Positions 15,416 through 26,774 of a DNA stretch of 64,000 nt are shown here, piece after piece (position 1 is the first letter of the stretch; each line of letters opens with the position of its first letter). The translations under genes were made by a program, and so were the position numbers. Source of the stretch: DASSFZ01 sp035292585 (GTDB lineage Bacteria > Chloroflexota > Anaerolineae > Fen-1058); contig DATDPU010000049.1 of NCBI GenBank assembly GCA_035292585.1, forward strand, positions 1 through 64,000, in the 5' to 3' direction. Below the pieces are notes generated by a model, which was not told the DNA's origin, did not search any database, and saw only the letters and a list, made by a program, of their open reading frames with translations.

Positions 15416-15889
15416 TTTGAAGAGTCTTAGCCACTGCGAAATATTGTCTTCTCGATCGGGCTTGTCGTCCCGGTCTTCGTCAGGCGGCTTCTCTGCTGGC
15501 TTCGGCGGCGCGAGCATCTTGGCGAACTCCGCTGCTTCGACGACGCTCACGCGGTGGCGCTCCGCGGCGGCTTGAATGGCGCGGTCGCTGGAGACCAGCG
15601 CCCATTCGCGCGGGCGTTTCAGTTCCCGCATGCGCTCGATCAGCACCCGATCGGCATCGGTGTGCGATCCGGCGAATACCGCTTCGACGCCGCCGCCGCT
15701 CAATGTTTGCGAGCGGCCGCCGCTGTGCCCAGCCATACCCGAATCGAACACGACGACGATCCGCGCCCGGCGCCGCGCCGCGTACTTGCGCAGCAACGCC
15801 ACCAGTTTCTCCTCGTCGTCCAGGTCGGCCAACGACAGATCAGGCATTTGGCCGATCAGGTTGTGGCCGTCGATGAGGAGTTGACGCAT
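15407..15889 (-). CDS. NYN-domain (YacP-like) ribonuclease
   Basis: A 160-aa protein beginning MRQLLIDGHNLIGQMPDLS, with Asp near residue 7 and ARIVVVFDSGMAG, TDADRVLIERM and ALVSSDRAIQ. These acidic residues form the PIN/NYN active site. YacP-like proteins (Rae1 in Bacillus) cut mRNA on ribosomes; whether this one does is unproven. The ATG at 15889 is chosen because the family starts there. A short acidic tail with a basic end follows the domain. It begins five bases after the pcrA stop, so the two are co-transcribed. Confidence 0.85.
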   Translation of the reverse strand: MRQLLIDGHNLIGQMPDLSLADLDDEEKLVALLRKYAARRRARIVVVFDSGMAGHSGGRSQTLSGGGVEAVFAGSHTDADRVLIERMRELKRPREWALVSSDRAIQAAAERHRVSVVEAAEFAKMLAPPKPAEKPPDEDRDDKPDREDNISQWLRLFKRK

Positions 15890-15893
15890 CGCA

Positions 15894-18833
15894 TCAGCCT
15901 GGCAGCTTCTTGAGGTTGGCGAAGCTCGCCAGCAGCCGCTTGATGCCGGCTTTCTCAAAGGCGACGGTGAGTTCTTCGTCAACACCCTGCGCCTGGCTCT
16001 CGACGACGATACCCTCGCCGAAGCGGGCGTGGCTCACGCGCTGGCCCGGCCTGAAGTTCGGCTCGCGGCTGGGCCGGGGGGGCGGCGACCAGGTGGCGGC
16101 CCGCTCGGCCTGGGCAGCGCGCGGCGTGCTGCCGGCAAACGACATCGTCCCGCTCAACAGGTTCTTCGGGATATCGTTCAAAAAACGTGAAGGCGCGTTG
16201 ACCTCGCTGCTGCCATACGTCGAGCGCCGGAAGGCGTAACTCAGGAACACGCGATCTTTGGCGCGAGTGATGCCGACGTAAGCCAGGCGGCGTTCCTCGT
16301 CCATCTCTTCAGGGTCTTCGAGCGAGCGCGCGTGCGGCAAGACCCCTTCCTCCAGGCCGGTGATGAACACGACCGGGAACTCCAGACCCTTGGCCGAGTG
16401 CAGCGTCATCAGCGTCGGCGCGTCGACCCGCTGAGCATCGTTCAGCGCATCCACATCCGACACCAATGCGACGTCTTCGAGGAATTCGGCCAGCGGATCA
16501 GCGCCGACCGCAGGCGTGTAATCGGCGGCGACGTTGCGCAGCTCGCGGACGTTCTCCCAACGCTCGCGCCCTTCCTCGCTGCCATCGTCGACGTAACGCC
16601 GGTAACCCGACTCTTGCACCACCGTATCGAGCAAGTCGGCGACGGAAGGAGACTGATCCTTCGTCGCGATCCAACGATCGAGCAGCGTTATAAAATCGAT
16701 CAACGACTGGCGCGCCTTCGGCGTCAACCCCAAGCCGAGCGCCGAGTTGGGCCGCCCGGACTTGAGTTCGCGAATCAGTTTATACGGGCTTTGGCCGCCG
16801 GCGCGCGCGGCCTCATCTAACACGGCGAGTGTCTTGGCGCCGATGCCGCGCGATGGGACATTGATCACGCGCATCAGGCCGACCGCGTCGTGCGGGTTGT
16901 GGATCAAATGCAAGTAGGCGAGCACATCCTTGACTTCGCGGCGGGCGTAGAAGCGGGTGCCGCCGACCAACCGATAGGGCACGCCCGCGCGGATGAAGGC
17001 TTCTTCGACGGGGCGGGACTGCGCGTTGGTGCGGTAAAACACGGCGAAATCGCCGGCCCGATACTGGCGTCCCCGAATCAAGTCCTCGATCGTGTTGACC
17101 ACGTACAGCGCCTCGTCGTCCTCGTTGTACGCCTCGTAGACGGATAGCGGCGCGCCGCCGTCTCGCTCGGTGAACAGGCGCTTATCCGTCCGCTGCACGT
17201 TGCGCCGGATGACGGCGCGCGCGGCGTCGAGGATCAGCTGCGTCGAGCGGTAGTTCTGTTCGAGCAGGATCACCTGCGCATCGGGATAATCTTGCTGGAA
17301 GCGCTGCACGTTGCGGAAGTCTGCGCCTCGGAAGCGATAGATGGAGTTGTGGACGACGACGCCGCCTGCAATGTAGTTGTGAACATCGGCCACTTCGAGG
17401 TCATACACCTTGCCATGATAGGTTTCTCGCTTAACTTCGACGATTTCATCTTGGATGATCCGCCCGTCCTGTTCAATGGCGATGAGCATTGATGGGTGCA
17501 AATGACTGGCGGGCATCAGACTAAAGCGCCGCGCGACAAGGCCATTCATTGACTCCACCAGGAACGCGCCGACGCTGATCTCCAAACCACCGCCTGTTCT
17601 GCACAACTCCTTCGCAACTGCCTCAGCATCTTCAAACTGCAATCTGGAGAATTCGGCTCGCCAGGTGTTGCGACCACCTCGACGTGTTGGATAACCGCGT
17701 GCTTCAAGTTCTCGCCGCAACTCAGCGTTTTCGCAATTGATGCTAACGCGATGAGCATTCCACGGCGTCCGCAGGGTGCGGCGAGCGTCGCTGAAGTAGC
17801 GCAGGTTGACAACTTGCCTGAGTTCCTTGGCTTTGGGGATATGATGAACATCTGCCGAGACGCCTAACCGGGCGAAAACAATATGGTTGGGTGTTGCGCG
17901 GAGACACTGGCCTTGGCGCGTTGTTACTTTGATTAGCTCGCCTTGGTAAGGCCGACACTCCACATGGCGGACTTCGGCGGGCATTGACGCGCCACGCCCA
18001 CTGGCGGCGATGACCTGATCTCCAGGCTGTATCTGTTCGATTCGTTTAAGGCCGTCGGCTGTCTGAATTCGTGTGTCTGCTGGAATACACTGATCCTCGT
18101 CCCCCACGACGAACAAGTTGCGCGAGCGGGCAGCCAGCTGCCGCAGCAGCATATACTGCGCGGTGTTCGTATCCTGAAACTCGTCGACCAGGATGTGCTG
18201 ATAGCGATTCTGGTAATAGCCGAGCACGACCGGCTGTTCGTCGAACAGGCGCACCACTTCCATCAGCAGGTCGTCAAAGTCGAGCGCATTGTTCGCGCGT
18301 AGAAGTTCCTGATAGCGGACGTAGACGCGCCCGACCGCTTCGTGCCAGTACGACGGCGCGACGTAGGCTTCGGGCGGGATCAATTCGTTCTTGGCCGCCG
18401 AGATCGCGTTGAGCACCGACGAGGGCTTGTACTTCTTGTCGTCGATGTTCAAATCCTTCAAGGCGCGCTTGACCACCGCTTCCTGGTCGTCGGCGTCGTA
18501 GATCACGAAGTCGCGGCTGAGGCCCAGGTGGGGGGCGTCGCGGCGCAGGAAGCGCGCGCAGTTGGCGTGGAAGGTGCCCAGCGTAAGCTCGGTCGTGCGA
18601 TTCCCGCCGAGCGCGCGATCGAGCCGATCCTTCATCTCCCGCGCCGCCTTGTTGGTGAACGTCACCGCGATGATGTTGCGTGGATCGATGCCGCGCACCT
18701 CGATGAGGTAGGCCACCCGATGCGTCAACACGCGCGTCTTGCCCGACCCCGGCCCGGCCAGGATCAGCGCCGGCCCGTCGCCCGCCTCGACGGCGCGGCG
18801 TTGTTGTGGATTAAGCCCTTTTAGCAAATCCAT
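15894..18833 (-). CDS. pcrA: UvrD/PcrA-type DNA helicase interrupted by an intein
   Basis: A 979-aa precursor. Motif I is AGPGSGKT, motif II is VDEFQDTN, and the Q/III region GDEDQ-SIYRFRGAD is split by an intein at residues 249-496. Removing the 248 residues leaves about 731 aa, normal for PcrA, ending in a tail with FGEGIVVE and AFEKAGIKRL. PcrA is an SF1 3'-5' helicase for repair and rolling-circle replication. AGGTGA lies six bases before the ATG at 18833, which is preferred over the GTG at 18842. The helicase would be inactive until the intein is spliced. Confidence 0.95.
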   Translation of the reverse strand: MDLLKGLNPQQRRAVEAGDGPALILAGPGSGKTRVLTHRVAYLIEVRGIDPRNIIAVTFTNKAAREMKDRLDRALGGNRTTELTLGTFHANCARFLRRDAPHLGLSRDFVIYDADDQEAVVKRALKDLNIDDKKYKPSSVLNAISAAKNELIPPEAYVAPSYWHEAVGRVYVRYQELLRANNALDFDDLLMEVVRLFDEQPVVLGYYQNRYQHILVDEFQDTNTAQYMLLRQLAARSRNLFVVGDEDQCIPADTRIQTADGLKRIEQIQPGDQVIAASGRGASMPAEVRHVECRPYQGELIKVTTRQGQCLRATPNHIVFARLGVSADVHHIPKAKELRQVVNLRYFSDARRTLRTPWNAHRVSINCENAELRRELEARGYPTRRGGRNTWRAEFSRLQFEDAEAVAKELCRTGGGLEISVGAFLVESMNGLVARRFSLMPASHLHPSMLIAIEQDGRIIQDEIVEVKRETYHGKVYDLEVADVHNYIAGGVVVHNSIYRFRGADFRNVQRFQQDYPDAQVILLEQNYRSTQLILDAARAVIRRNVQRTDKRLFTERDGGAPLSVYEAYNEDDEALYVVNTIEDLIRGRQYRAGDFAVFYRTNAQSRPVEEAFIRAGVPYRLVGGTRFYARREVKDVLAYLHLIHNPHDAVGLMRVINVPSRGIGAKTLAVLDEAARAGGQSPYKLIRELKSGRPNSALGLGLTPKARQSLIDFITLLDRWIATKDQSPSVADLLDTVVQESGYRRYVDDGSEEGRERWENVRELRNVAADYTPAVGADPLAEFLEDVALVSDVDALNDAQRVDAPTLMTLHSAKGLEFPVVFITGLEEGVLPHARSLEDPEEMDEERRLAYVGITRAKDRVFLSYAFRRSTYGSSEVNAPSRFLNDIPKNLLSGTMSFAGSTPRAAQAERAATWSPPPRPSREPNFRPGQRVSHARFGEGIVVESQAQGVDEELTVAFEKAGIKRLLASFANLKKLPG
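17346..18089 (-). mobile_element. Intein in PcrA
   Basis: The insert is 248 aa. Block A starts CIPADTRIQTADG, block B has TPNH (residues 66-69), block F has VYDLEVADVHNYIAGG and the end is VVVHN. The +1 residue is Ser of SIYRF. Cys1, His69, His247, Asn248 and Ser+1 form a complete splicing set. The middle part, about residues 75-215, is too short for a full LAGLIDADG enzyme. A piece near 145-165 may be a remnant of one. It sits in the conserved DEDQ-SIY motif and looks less GC-rich than the extein. Confidence 0.92.
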
Positions 18834-18911
18834 TGAGATCACCTGAAGAGGATGGCGGCCATTGTACCATAGACATCACGCGGACTTCATCACCCACTCG
18901 ATTCAATTACG

Positions 18912-19065
18912 GACTCACCTTACGCAGTCTGCCCCCCGACCCACGTCCCACCCGCCTGCGGCGGGTGCACTATAGCCCCCGTAGCGCAGCGGAGGGGGGG
19001 CTCCCGTCGCGGTCGGGTGCATGGCTGGAAACGCCCGCGCGGACGCCTTTGACTATTTGAGTGAT
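18912..19065 (-). repeat. Dispersed repeat C, copy 2
   Basis: On the minus strand it reads CGCGCGGGCGTTTCCAGCCA, CACCCGACCGCGACGGGA and CAGACTGCGTAAGGTGAG in the same order as the copy at 8204-8290, but with about 60 bp of extra GC-rich sequence inside. It fills most of the gap between pcrA and the convergent glycosyltransferase; nothing else is seen in the gap. Confidence 0.6.
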
Positions 19066-19163
19066 CGGCTAGAGAAAAGAGGAGGCCTTTTTGGAGTATG
19101 CAGCTCGATCGGCTACGCTTCTTCGATCATTCGCGCGTAGCGATCATATCGCTCGGGGGGATT

Positions 19164-21452
19164 TCACTGCGCCGCCGGGCGGAGCACACGATAGACGATG
19201 AACAACGGGTTCGGATCGCCTTCCCAGAACGAGGGGATCTCTTCGAGCGCGCCGCCTGGGAATGTCTGCTGGACGAATTGAAGTTCGGCGCGCCGTTCCG
19301 GCAGGAAGATGAACGCGGCGTTTTTGTCCGGCTGCACCAGACTGGCATCGGGTGGGGCGACCAACGGATCGATCACGTCAGTTGCTTCGACCTCGGGCGC
19401 GATATATGGAATCGTCCCGAAGTCGTGATACATGCGCGGCGCCCCAAAGAAGTACATGCGCCAGTCCGCGCCGAGTTTAGTGTGCGCGTAGGTCGCCATC
19501 TCCGTGGCGACGACCGCGTTGAAGGTGCCGTACACGCGCAGCGGCGTGAAGTCGCTGAAATACCACTTGGCGCTGGCCCAGCTGATGATCAGAACCACCG
19601 CCGCGCCGTAGGGCGCCAGCTGCTGCGGAGTCCAGCTGCGCCAGGCGTGCTGGAGGATGTGGCCGAGCTTGACCAACGCCAGCCCGACGAAAAAGACCGC
19701 CGGCAGCGCGAGCGTGATCAAGCGCATGCTGGACGGCGGGCTTTCGGTGAGTGCGCCCCCCAGGATCATTGCGCCCCACCACCAGGCCACCATCGGGAAC
19801 AGCCGCCGATCGTCCAGGCGCAACGTCGCGTAGCCCAGGCCAAGCAAGAACAGGATGCCGGTGACAAAATCGAAGAGCGGCTGCGGCAAGCCATACCAGC
19901 CGGTGCGATCGGGGTAGGCGTTGAAAGCCAGCGCGGCGCGCTGTAGCTGATCGATCAAGATCGGGAACGCACCCTCATTGCGCACAATCTGCTCGTTGTC
20001 CAGCCAGCCGCTTTGGATGACGCCGATCTGATTGACGCGCGCGTTGTAGTCGAGCGGATAGCGGATCGCGTACTGGATCATCGGCGCGCCGGCGATGATC
20101 GCCGCGCCGATCAGGATCAATATCCCACGCCCTTGCTCGCGCCAGAAACGCGCGCCGTCGCGTAGCGAGAGATAAGCGAGCAAAACGCCGACGAGGATGA
20201 CGGCGAAGCGCGCGCCGAAATAGAAGTACTGCGCCGCGCCGATGGCGACGCCGCACAGCGCCCAGTCGAGCCGGCTGCGCCGATCGACGGCGCGGTAGAA
20301 CAGGAGCAGCACTAAAGCGATCAGGAGCGGATCGCTGATATTGTTGACGCCGAGCCGCGAGTAGTGGATATGAAAATGATAGGTCGCCAGCAGCAGCGCC
20401 GTCATCAGGCCGAGCGTCCGGCCGGCCAGGCGGCGCGTCAGTTGAAAGGCGATGGGTATCGTGATGGTCCCGATCAGCGCCCAGGGCAGGCGCAGCGCGA
20501 ACATGGTTTGGCCGAACAGCCGGATCGAGAGCGAGTTAAAGAAGAAGCTGAGCGTCGGCACGCTCAACCAGCCGGTCGTAAAGGGGTTGTTGATCTCGCC
20601 GGTGATCGTCTTGATCGATTCCAGCCCGAAGGTGCCCTCGTCGCCGGCCAACGTGGGCGGGATGCTTTCGATGTGCCACACACGCAGGACGAACGTTGCC
20701 AGCGTGATCGCCAACAGCGCCGCCGCCGTCGGCCAATCGGTTTTCCACCAGGGCGCGCCGGACTTGGGCGCGGATCGCAACGGGAACACGGTCGTTCGGA
20801 CATACAGACCGATCGCGCTCAACCACAGGATGAAGGGCAAGGTGTAGTTGGTCAGGGGCGGCTCCGCCGACAGCAAGTTGAGGAGGACGATCGTCAACAG
20901 GCCAGCCAGCAGCAGCGCGCCCGAGCGGCGCGGGTGTTGCCGCAGCGCTTGAAGCGTTTGAGCCGTCAATTCTTGCGCAGTCTTGAAGGAGAAGATCGAC
21001 CCGAGTCCGCTTGAGCGCCGGGCTGGGCGACGGTTCTCCTCAACCGGGTTGCGCCTGAGCCGGTTGGCCTGCACAACGGCCAGGGTGAAGGCCGCAATCG
21101 CGACGACGTATAACGCGATCCCGCTGGACGCAAACGCTGAAATGCCTTCGGTGGGATAGGGCCGGCCTTCGTCGAAGCGAGACTGACCCAGAAGCGCAAA
21201 GCCTAACGCGATCAACAGCAGCAGGCGCAAGACCCGAACCTGAGCCGGCGAGGCCGGCCGCTGGACGGCGAAGGGCGCAGTCGGAGTCGGGTAGGAGGTT
21301 GTCACTGGCGGACGGGCAGGTGCTTGTGGTTGCGGCGGAAGGGTCGCCGGTGGTTGAACCGCTGGCTGTTGGGAGCGGCGCCATAGCCAAATCAGCGCAG
21401 CGTTCAGTGCGACCACGACGATGAGCAATTTGCGAAACGCGGAGTTGCGCAC
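19164..21452 (-). CDS. GT39-like (GT-C) membrane glycosyltransferase
   Basis: A 762-aa integral membrane protein with a GTG start. After a Pro-rich N-terminal linker there are about a dozen hydrophobic helices. The first extracytoplasmic loop has IPPTLAGDEGTFGLESI; the Asp-Glu pair is characteristic of GT-C enzymes (ArnT/PMT, GT39). YHFHIHYSRLGVNN and FGARFAVIL are typical of this family too. Such enzymes transfer sugars from polyprenyl carriers outside the membrane. The acceptor is unknown. It is paired with a paralogue just downstream of it on the same strand. Confidence 0.85.
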   Translation of the reverse strand: MRNSAFRKLLIVVVALNAALIWLWRRSQQPAVQPPATLPPQPQAPARPPVTTSYPTPTAPFAVQRPASPAQVRVLRLLLLIALGFALLGQSRFDEGRPYPTEGISAFASSGIALYVVAIAAFTLAVVQANRLRRNPVEENRRPARRSSGLGSIFSFKTAQELTAQTLQALRQHPRRSGALLLAGLLTIVLLNLLSAEPPLTNYTLPFILWLSAIGLYVRTTVFPLRSAPKSGAPWWKTDWPTAAALLAITLATFVLRVWHIESIPPTLAGDEGTFGLESIKTITGEINNPFTTGWLSVPTLSFFFNSLSIRLFGQTMFALRLPWALIGTITIPIAFQLTRRLAGRTLGLMTALLLATYHFHIHYSRLGVNNISDPLLIALVLLLFYRAVDRRSRLDWALCGVAIGAAQYFYFGARFAVILVGVLLAYLSLRDGARFWREQGRGILILIGAAIIAGAPMIQYAIRYPLDYNARVNQIGVIQSGWLDNEQIVRNEGAFPILIDQLQRAALAFNAYPDRTGWYGLPQPLFDFVTGILFLLGLGYATLRLDDRRLFPMVAWWWGAMILGGALTESPPSSMRLITLALPAVFFVGLALVKLGHILQHAWRSWTPQQLAPYGAAVVLIISWASAKWYFSDFTPLRVYGTFNAVVATEMATYAHTKLGADWRMYFFGAPRMYHDFGTIPYIAPEVEATDVIDPLVAPPDASLVQPDKNAAFIFLPERRAELQFVQQTFPGGALEEIPSFWEGDPNPLFIVYRVLRPAAQ

Positions 21453-21470
21453 GAAGAGCTTTCCACGCGG

Positions 21471-23696
21471 TCAGGGTAAATGCGGCTCCATTATAGCATA
21501 GGCCGCAGATGGTGGAATTTCAAGCGAGCTGAACAGATAGTCGCCGTGCACGCCGTAATGATCCCGGCGAATGGCCGATGGATACTGCTGGGCGATGGCG
21601 GTCGCCTCGTCGAGCCGATCTGCGGAAACGAACACGATCAGCCCCACGCCCGGCCCCGGTCGAATGTCGGTCGAAAGGAGCGGCTGATTGATCGTCTGCG
21701 CGCGCTGGGATAGCCGTGGCGCCAGGAATCGAATGGTCGAATGTTCGCAGTACAACGACGGGCCGCCGTCGCACACCACCTGCCACTCGCTGGGTTCCTG
21801 GCGTCCTTCTACTTCGCTCAAATAGCTGGCGACCTGCATGCTCCACTCGATGTCGGGGCTGTTGATGACGCGCGCGGGGACGTATTGGCCAAAGTAGATA
21901 TTGGCGTCGAGCAGCATCAGCGCGCCGACGAAAGCCGCCCCCAGCGCGCGCCACACGCGCGGCGTGTTCCAACCTTCGCCGGCCCAGGTGAGCAGCTGAT
22001 CGATGAACACGGCGATGCCGATATACAGCAGCGGCGCGGCGCCCAGCAGTCGCTGTGAACCGGACATCGGCCCCACCGTCAATACCCCGCCAAACAGCAC
22101 GATCAACCCCAGCGAAGACAGCAGCCAAAACGCGCGCCCTTCACGCAGGCGGCTCACTAAATAGATCAGGCTCAACGCGGCCAGCACCAACATGACCGGT
22201 GTCAGCAGCGACTGGCCCGTATAGAACAACTCGTCGGGGCCTTGCGCGAACAGCTTGAGCACGTCCCTGAACTGTTCCCCCAATATTTCAACCGCGCCCA
22301 CGCCGCGTTGCGCCATATTCGATTGAAGCCAGCCGGACTGGATCACGTTCGACTGGTTGATGCGAGTGAGATAATCGTCCGGCCGTTTCTGGGCAAAGTA
22401 CACGACCGGCATCGCCACCGCCAGGCATAGGCTGATCGACGCCACGATGTCGAACGCGCGCGCGCGTAACTGGCGCGGGTGGGTGACGAGCCAGAACAGT
22501 CCGAGCACCGCGATCTCGATCAGGATCAATCGCCCGCCGACGTAAAAGTATTGCGCCAGGCCGGCGGCCAGCGCCGCCATCAACCACGGCACACGCCGCC
22601 CGGTCAGCCAGCCGCGCCACAACCAGCCGAAGATCAACACCAGGAACAACGCGTCGTAAACGTTGTTCATCGCGTTGCGGCTGAAGTGGATGTGGTAGTG
22701 ATACGTCGCCAGCAGCGCCGCGGCGATCAGCGCCACCCGACCGCCCCACAGTTGGCGCGCCAGGGCATACGTCGCCAGCACGCTTAACACGCCGGCCAGC
22801 GCGCTGTGCAGCCGGATGACCTCGACCGACTGGCCGAGCGCGCGCATGAAGGCGGCCATCACCGAGAAGAACATCGCCCAATGCCCGTCCACTGCCGTCG
22901 TGAACGGCTTGAAGATTCTGCCTTCGAGCACGCCGCGCGCTTCCATTGCGAATTTCGTCTCGTCGCCCATGAGCGCATACGGAATGTTACGCAAGTCCGG
23001 TACGCGCAGCAAGAAAGCCAGCGCAACGATGCCCAGCAACACCAGCATTTCCCAACGTGGAACGGCGGATTCCGGCGTGCGCCGTTTAGCAGCGGGCCAG
23101 ACGCACACCAGCGCGCCGAGGATCGACAGCAACCACAACGGCACGGCTTGCTGCTCGGTGACCAGCCGATCTTCGGACCACCAGCTGATCTGCGCGGCCG
23201 CATAGGAGCTGACGATCGCCAGGAAGAGTCCCAGCGCCTGCCAGGTCCAATTCGGCCATACGAGTCGCTGGAGCGTCTGCAGCCGGCGCTGCACCGCCAG
23301 GATGCCGACCATCATCAGTCCGCTGACGACGTACAGCCCCGTCGGTATAGCCGGTGGTATTTCAGGATCGCCCTGTGCGATCAGTCGGGCGGTGAAGGCC
23401 ATCACGGCAGCCGCCGCGATAAACCACAGCGTCGCGCGCGCGCGCTGGGCAACGCTGTCGGGCTGAGGCTTGAGCTCAGGTGAATCGGGCGTGAACGGGT
23501 GGCTATCGGTTGGCGGAAGCTGATCCGGCGCTGGTGTTGCTTTCGCTTCAGCTGCTGGATCAGCTCCGTTTCCACGCTCGGACAGGGCGTCCGGGGGCGG
23601 AGATGCATCCGAGGTATCGGGGAGAGGCGCTTCAGCTGACACGGCGAGGTTTGTTATCCTCAACGCGGGAATAACTAGCGCGAGTCGTTGGACCAA
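21471..23696 (-). CDS. GT39-like (GT-C) membrane glycosyltransferase
   Basis: A 741-aa protein. Residues 1-95 are a hydrophilic Pro/Ala-rich segment, then come about 12 membrane segments. The DE pair lies in YALMGDETKFAMEARGVLEG, and TYHYHIHFSRNAMNNV matches the paralogue TYHFHIHYSRLGVNN at 19164-21452, so the two are duplicates. The apparent start is a TTG at 23696; later starts are possible. It begins 11 bp after the epimerase stop and lies upstream of its paralogue on the same strand. Sugar and acceptor unknown. Confidence 0.82.
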   Translation of the reverse strand: MVQRLALVIPALRITNLAVSAEAPLPDTSDASPPPDALSERGNGADPAAEAKATPAPDQLPPTDSHPFTPDSPELKPQPDSVAQRARATLWFIAAAAVMAFTARLIAQGDPEIPPAIPTGLYVVSGLMMVGILAVQRRLQTLQRLVWPNWTWQALGLFLAIVSSYAAAQISWWSEDRLVTEQQAVPLWLLSILGALVCVWPAAKRRTPESAVPRWEMLVLLGIVALAFLLRVPDLRNIPYALMGDETKFAMEARGVLEGRIFKPFTTAVDGHWAMFFSVMAAFMRALGQSVEVIRLHSALAGVLSVLATYALARQLWGGRVALIAAALLATYHYHIHFSRNAMNNVYDALFLVLIFGWLWRGWLTGRRVPWLMAALAAGLAQYFYVGGRLILIEIAVLGLFWLVTHPRQLRARAFDIVASISLCLAVAMPVVYFAQKRPDDYLTRINQSNVIQSGWLQSNMAQRGVGAVEILGEQFRDVLKLFAQGPDELFYTGQSLLTPVMLVLAALSLIYLVSRLREGRAFWLLSSLGLIVLFGGVLTVGPMSGSQRLLGAAPLLYIGIAVFIDQLLTWAGEGWNTPRVWRALGAAFVGALMLLDANIYFGQYVPARVINSPDIEWSMQVASYLSEVEGRQEPSEWQVVCDGGPSLYCEHSTIRFLAPRLSQRAQTINQPLLSTDIRPGPGVGLIVFVSADRLDEATAIAQQYPSAIRRDHYGVHGDYLFSSLEIPPSAAYAIMEPHLP

Positions 23697-23706
23697 CCGA
23701 ACCGGG

Positions 23707-24279
23707 TCAGTTCACGCGCGCTTTGCCGTTGGCAATACCGGCCTTGTCCCCGCGTCCATCGCGGTCGCGCCACGTCCGCACGAACTCGCGCAGACCGGCG
23801 CCGGCCGCATAGCCGCGCACCATCAGTTGATGGCGCATACGGCGCACCAGCGCATTGCGGCGCTGCGGCTCGTCCGGCGTCAACTCGTACAATTCGACCA
23901 GCACGCCGCCGGTGCTCTTGGGGTGAATGAAGGCGATCTTCTTGCCGCCGGTGCCGATCGTCGGTTCGGCGTTGATCAACTGCACGCCGTGGCGTTTGAG
24001 CCGGGCGAGCGTTAAGGCGATGTCGTCGACCTCCAGGCAGATATGGTGCATGCCCGGCCCGCGTTTGGCCAGGTATTTGGCGACGCCGCTGCTCTCGCTG
24101 GTCGGTTCCACCAATTCCACTTCGCTCTCGCCGGAAGGCAGAAAGGCGACGAGCGATTCTTGATCGGGCACTTCTTCGATGTGTGACACGTCGAGTCCCA
24201 GCGCGTCTTCCCAGAAGTTGAGCGAGGCATCAATGTCCTGCACGACGATCGCAATGTGGTCAATCCGCTTGATACTCAT
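23707..24279 (-). CDS. mce: Methylmalonyl-CoA epimerase with C-terminal extension
   Basis: A 190-aa protein; residues 1-135 match the VOC-fold epimerase (IKRIDHIAIVVQDI, HHICLEVDD, GTGGKKIAFIHPKSTGGVLVELYE). It converts (S)- to (R)-methylmalonyl-CoA for the mutase. Metal ligands His8, His85-like and Glu near 130 are present. The last 55 residues are an Arg-rich tail not usual for the family. The start at 24279 is chosen because the family begins MSIKRIDHIA. The mutase is 95 bp upstream on the same strand, a pathway pair. Confidence 0.9.
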   Translation of the reverse strand: MSIKRIDHIAIVVQDIDASLNFWEDALGLDVSHIEEVPDQESLVAFLPSGESEVELVEPTSESSGVAKYLAKRGPGMHHICLEVDDIALTLARLKRHGVQLINAEPTIGTGGKKIAFIHPKSTGGVLVELYELTPDEPQRRNALVRRMRHQLMVRGYAAGAGLREFVRTWRDRDGRGDKAGIANGKARVN

Positions 24280-24329
24280 ACCGCTTAAACTCCGTGCCCT
24301 GTAGGGATGATTTCGCCCGCCCCCGCTCA

Positions 24330-24369
24330 ATCAACTAACCAACCAACCAACTAGCCAACTAACCAACCC
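24330..24369. repeat. Short tandem repeat, CAACTAA/AACCAAC units
   Basis: Heptamer-like units of AACCAACTA run through the gap between the mutase stop and the epimerase start. The same units, in either direction, occur near 36720, 52980, 60605 and 63065. Confidence 0.7.
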
Positions 24370-24374
24370 TCTCC

Positions 24375-26035
<1,661 letters not shown>

Positions 26036-26039
<4 letters not shown>

Positions 26040-26608
26040 GTCGTTCGCGTTTCCCTTTCAAAAACCATGTCTGTCTGGCCCGCCATTTTCGCCTCACTGA
26101 ACAAATCGCGATACGTCTGCAAATTCCGGGTCTCCCACTCGAAGCCCAAACGTTCGGACAGCTGCCGGATCGCATCGGGCGGCCCTTCGATTTCGACGAA
26201 GTCGCCGATCGGCGTGTGGTCGAGCGAGACGATCGCCTCCTCCAGCCGGAACGATTCGCGATACTTCTCGTAGCGCCAGCCCGGCGTGTAACCCAGCGTC
26301 GTGAGCAACGCGTACGTCGCGGCATAATCGCTAACGGTAATCTCGATCTCGACGCGCGCTTTGTGCTGGCCGCTCTGCTGGTCGGCGGGGGCCGGCGCCT
26401 TGAGCGTGAGCCGGGTCTCCAGCGCGCTGCGCAAGCGCAGCAGCATGCCGCGTGCGGCCAGGCTGTTCTCGGCGTCGTCGAACAGGGTATTGCGCTCCAA
26501 ATGGCGCGACTGCGTGACGATCGCGCCGTGCTCGAGCAGCCGGGTGCGCAGCGCAACCAGATCGGCGGCGCGAAACTTCACTTCGGTCTCAAGGCTTGAC
26601 CCGCTCAT
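26036..26608 (-). CDS. CYTH-domain protein (class IV adenylyl cyclase / thiamine triphosphatase type)
   Basis: A 190-aa protein beginning GSSLETEVKFRAADL, with the E-x-E-x-K signature of CYTH enzymes. HLERNTLFDDAENSL, GMLLRLR and LDHTPIGDFVEIEG are other conserved positions. CYTH enzymes act on organic triphosphates or make cAMP; CyaB-like is the usual annotation. It is coupled to the mutase gene by an ATGA overlap, a context that says nothing clear about its substrate. Confidence 0.85.
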
Positions 26609-26647
26609 TCAAATAACATCCGGGCTTATCCGTGATAGGCTTGATGG

Positions 26648-26720
26648 AGCGTAGTTGCGACTTCAGTCGGTCTGTCGTAGCGGGGACTTCAATCATCGAC
26701 GACTGAAGTCGTCACTACCT
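26648..26720. repeat. Palindromic repeat B, copy 2
   Basis: GTAGTTGCGACTTCAGTCG at the left faces CGACTGAAGTCGTCACTAC at the right, giving long near-complementary arms. It matches the copy at 2412-2505. Confidence 0.6.
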
Positions 26721-26774
26721 AGCCACTGGCGCCGGTCTCTGACCGCGCCCCGGCGCTAAGACCAATGCCAAACC

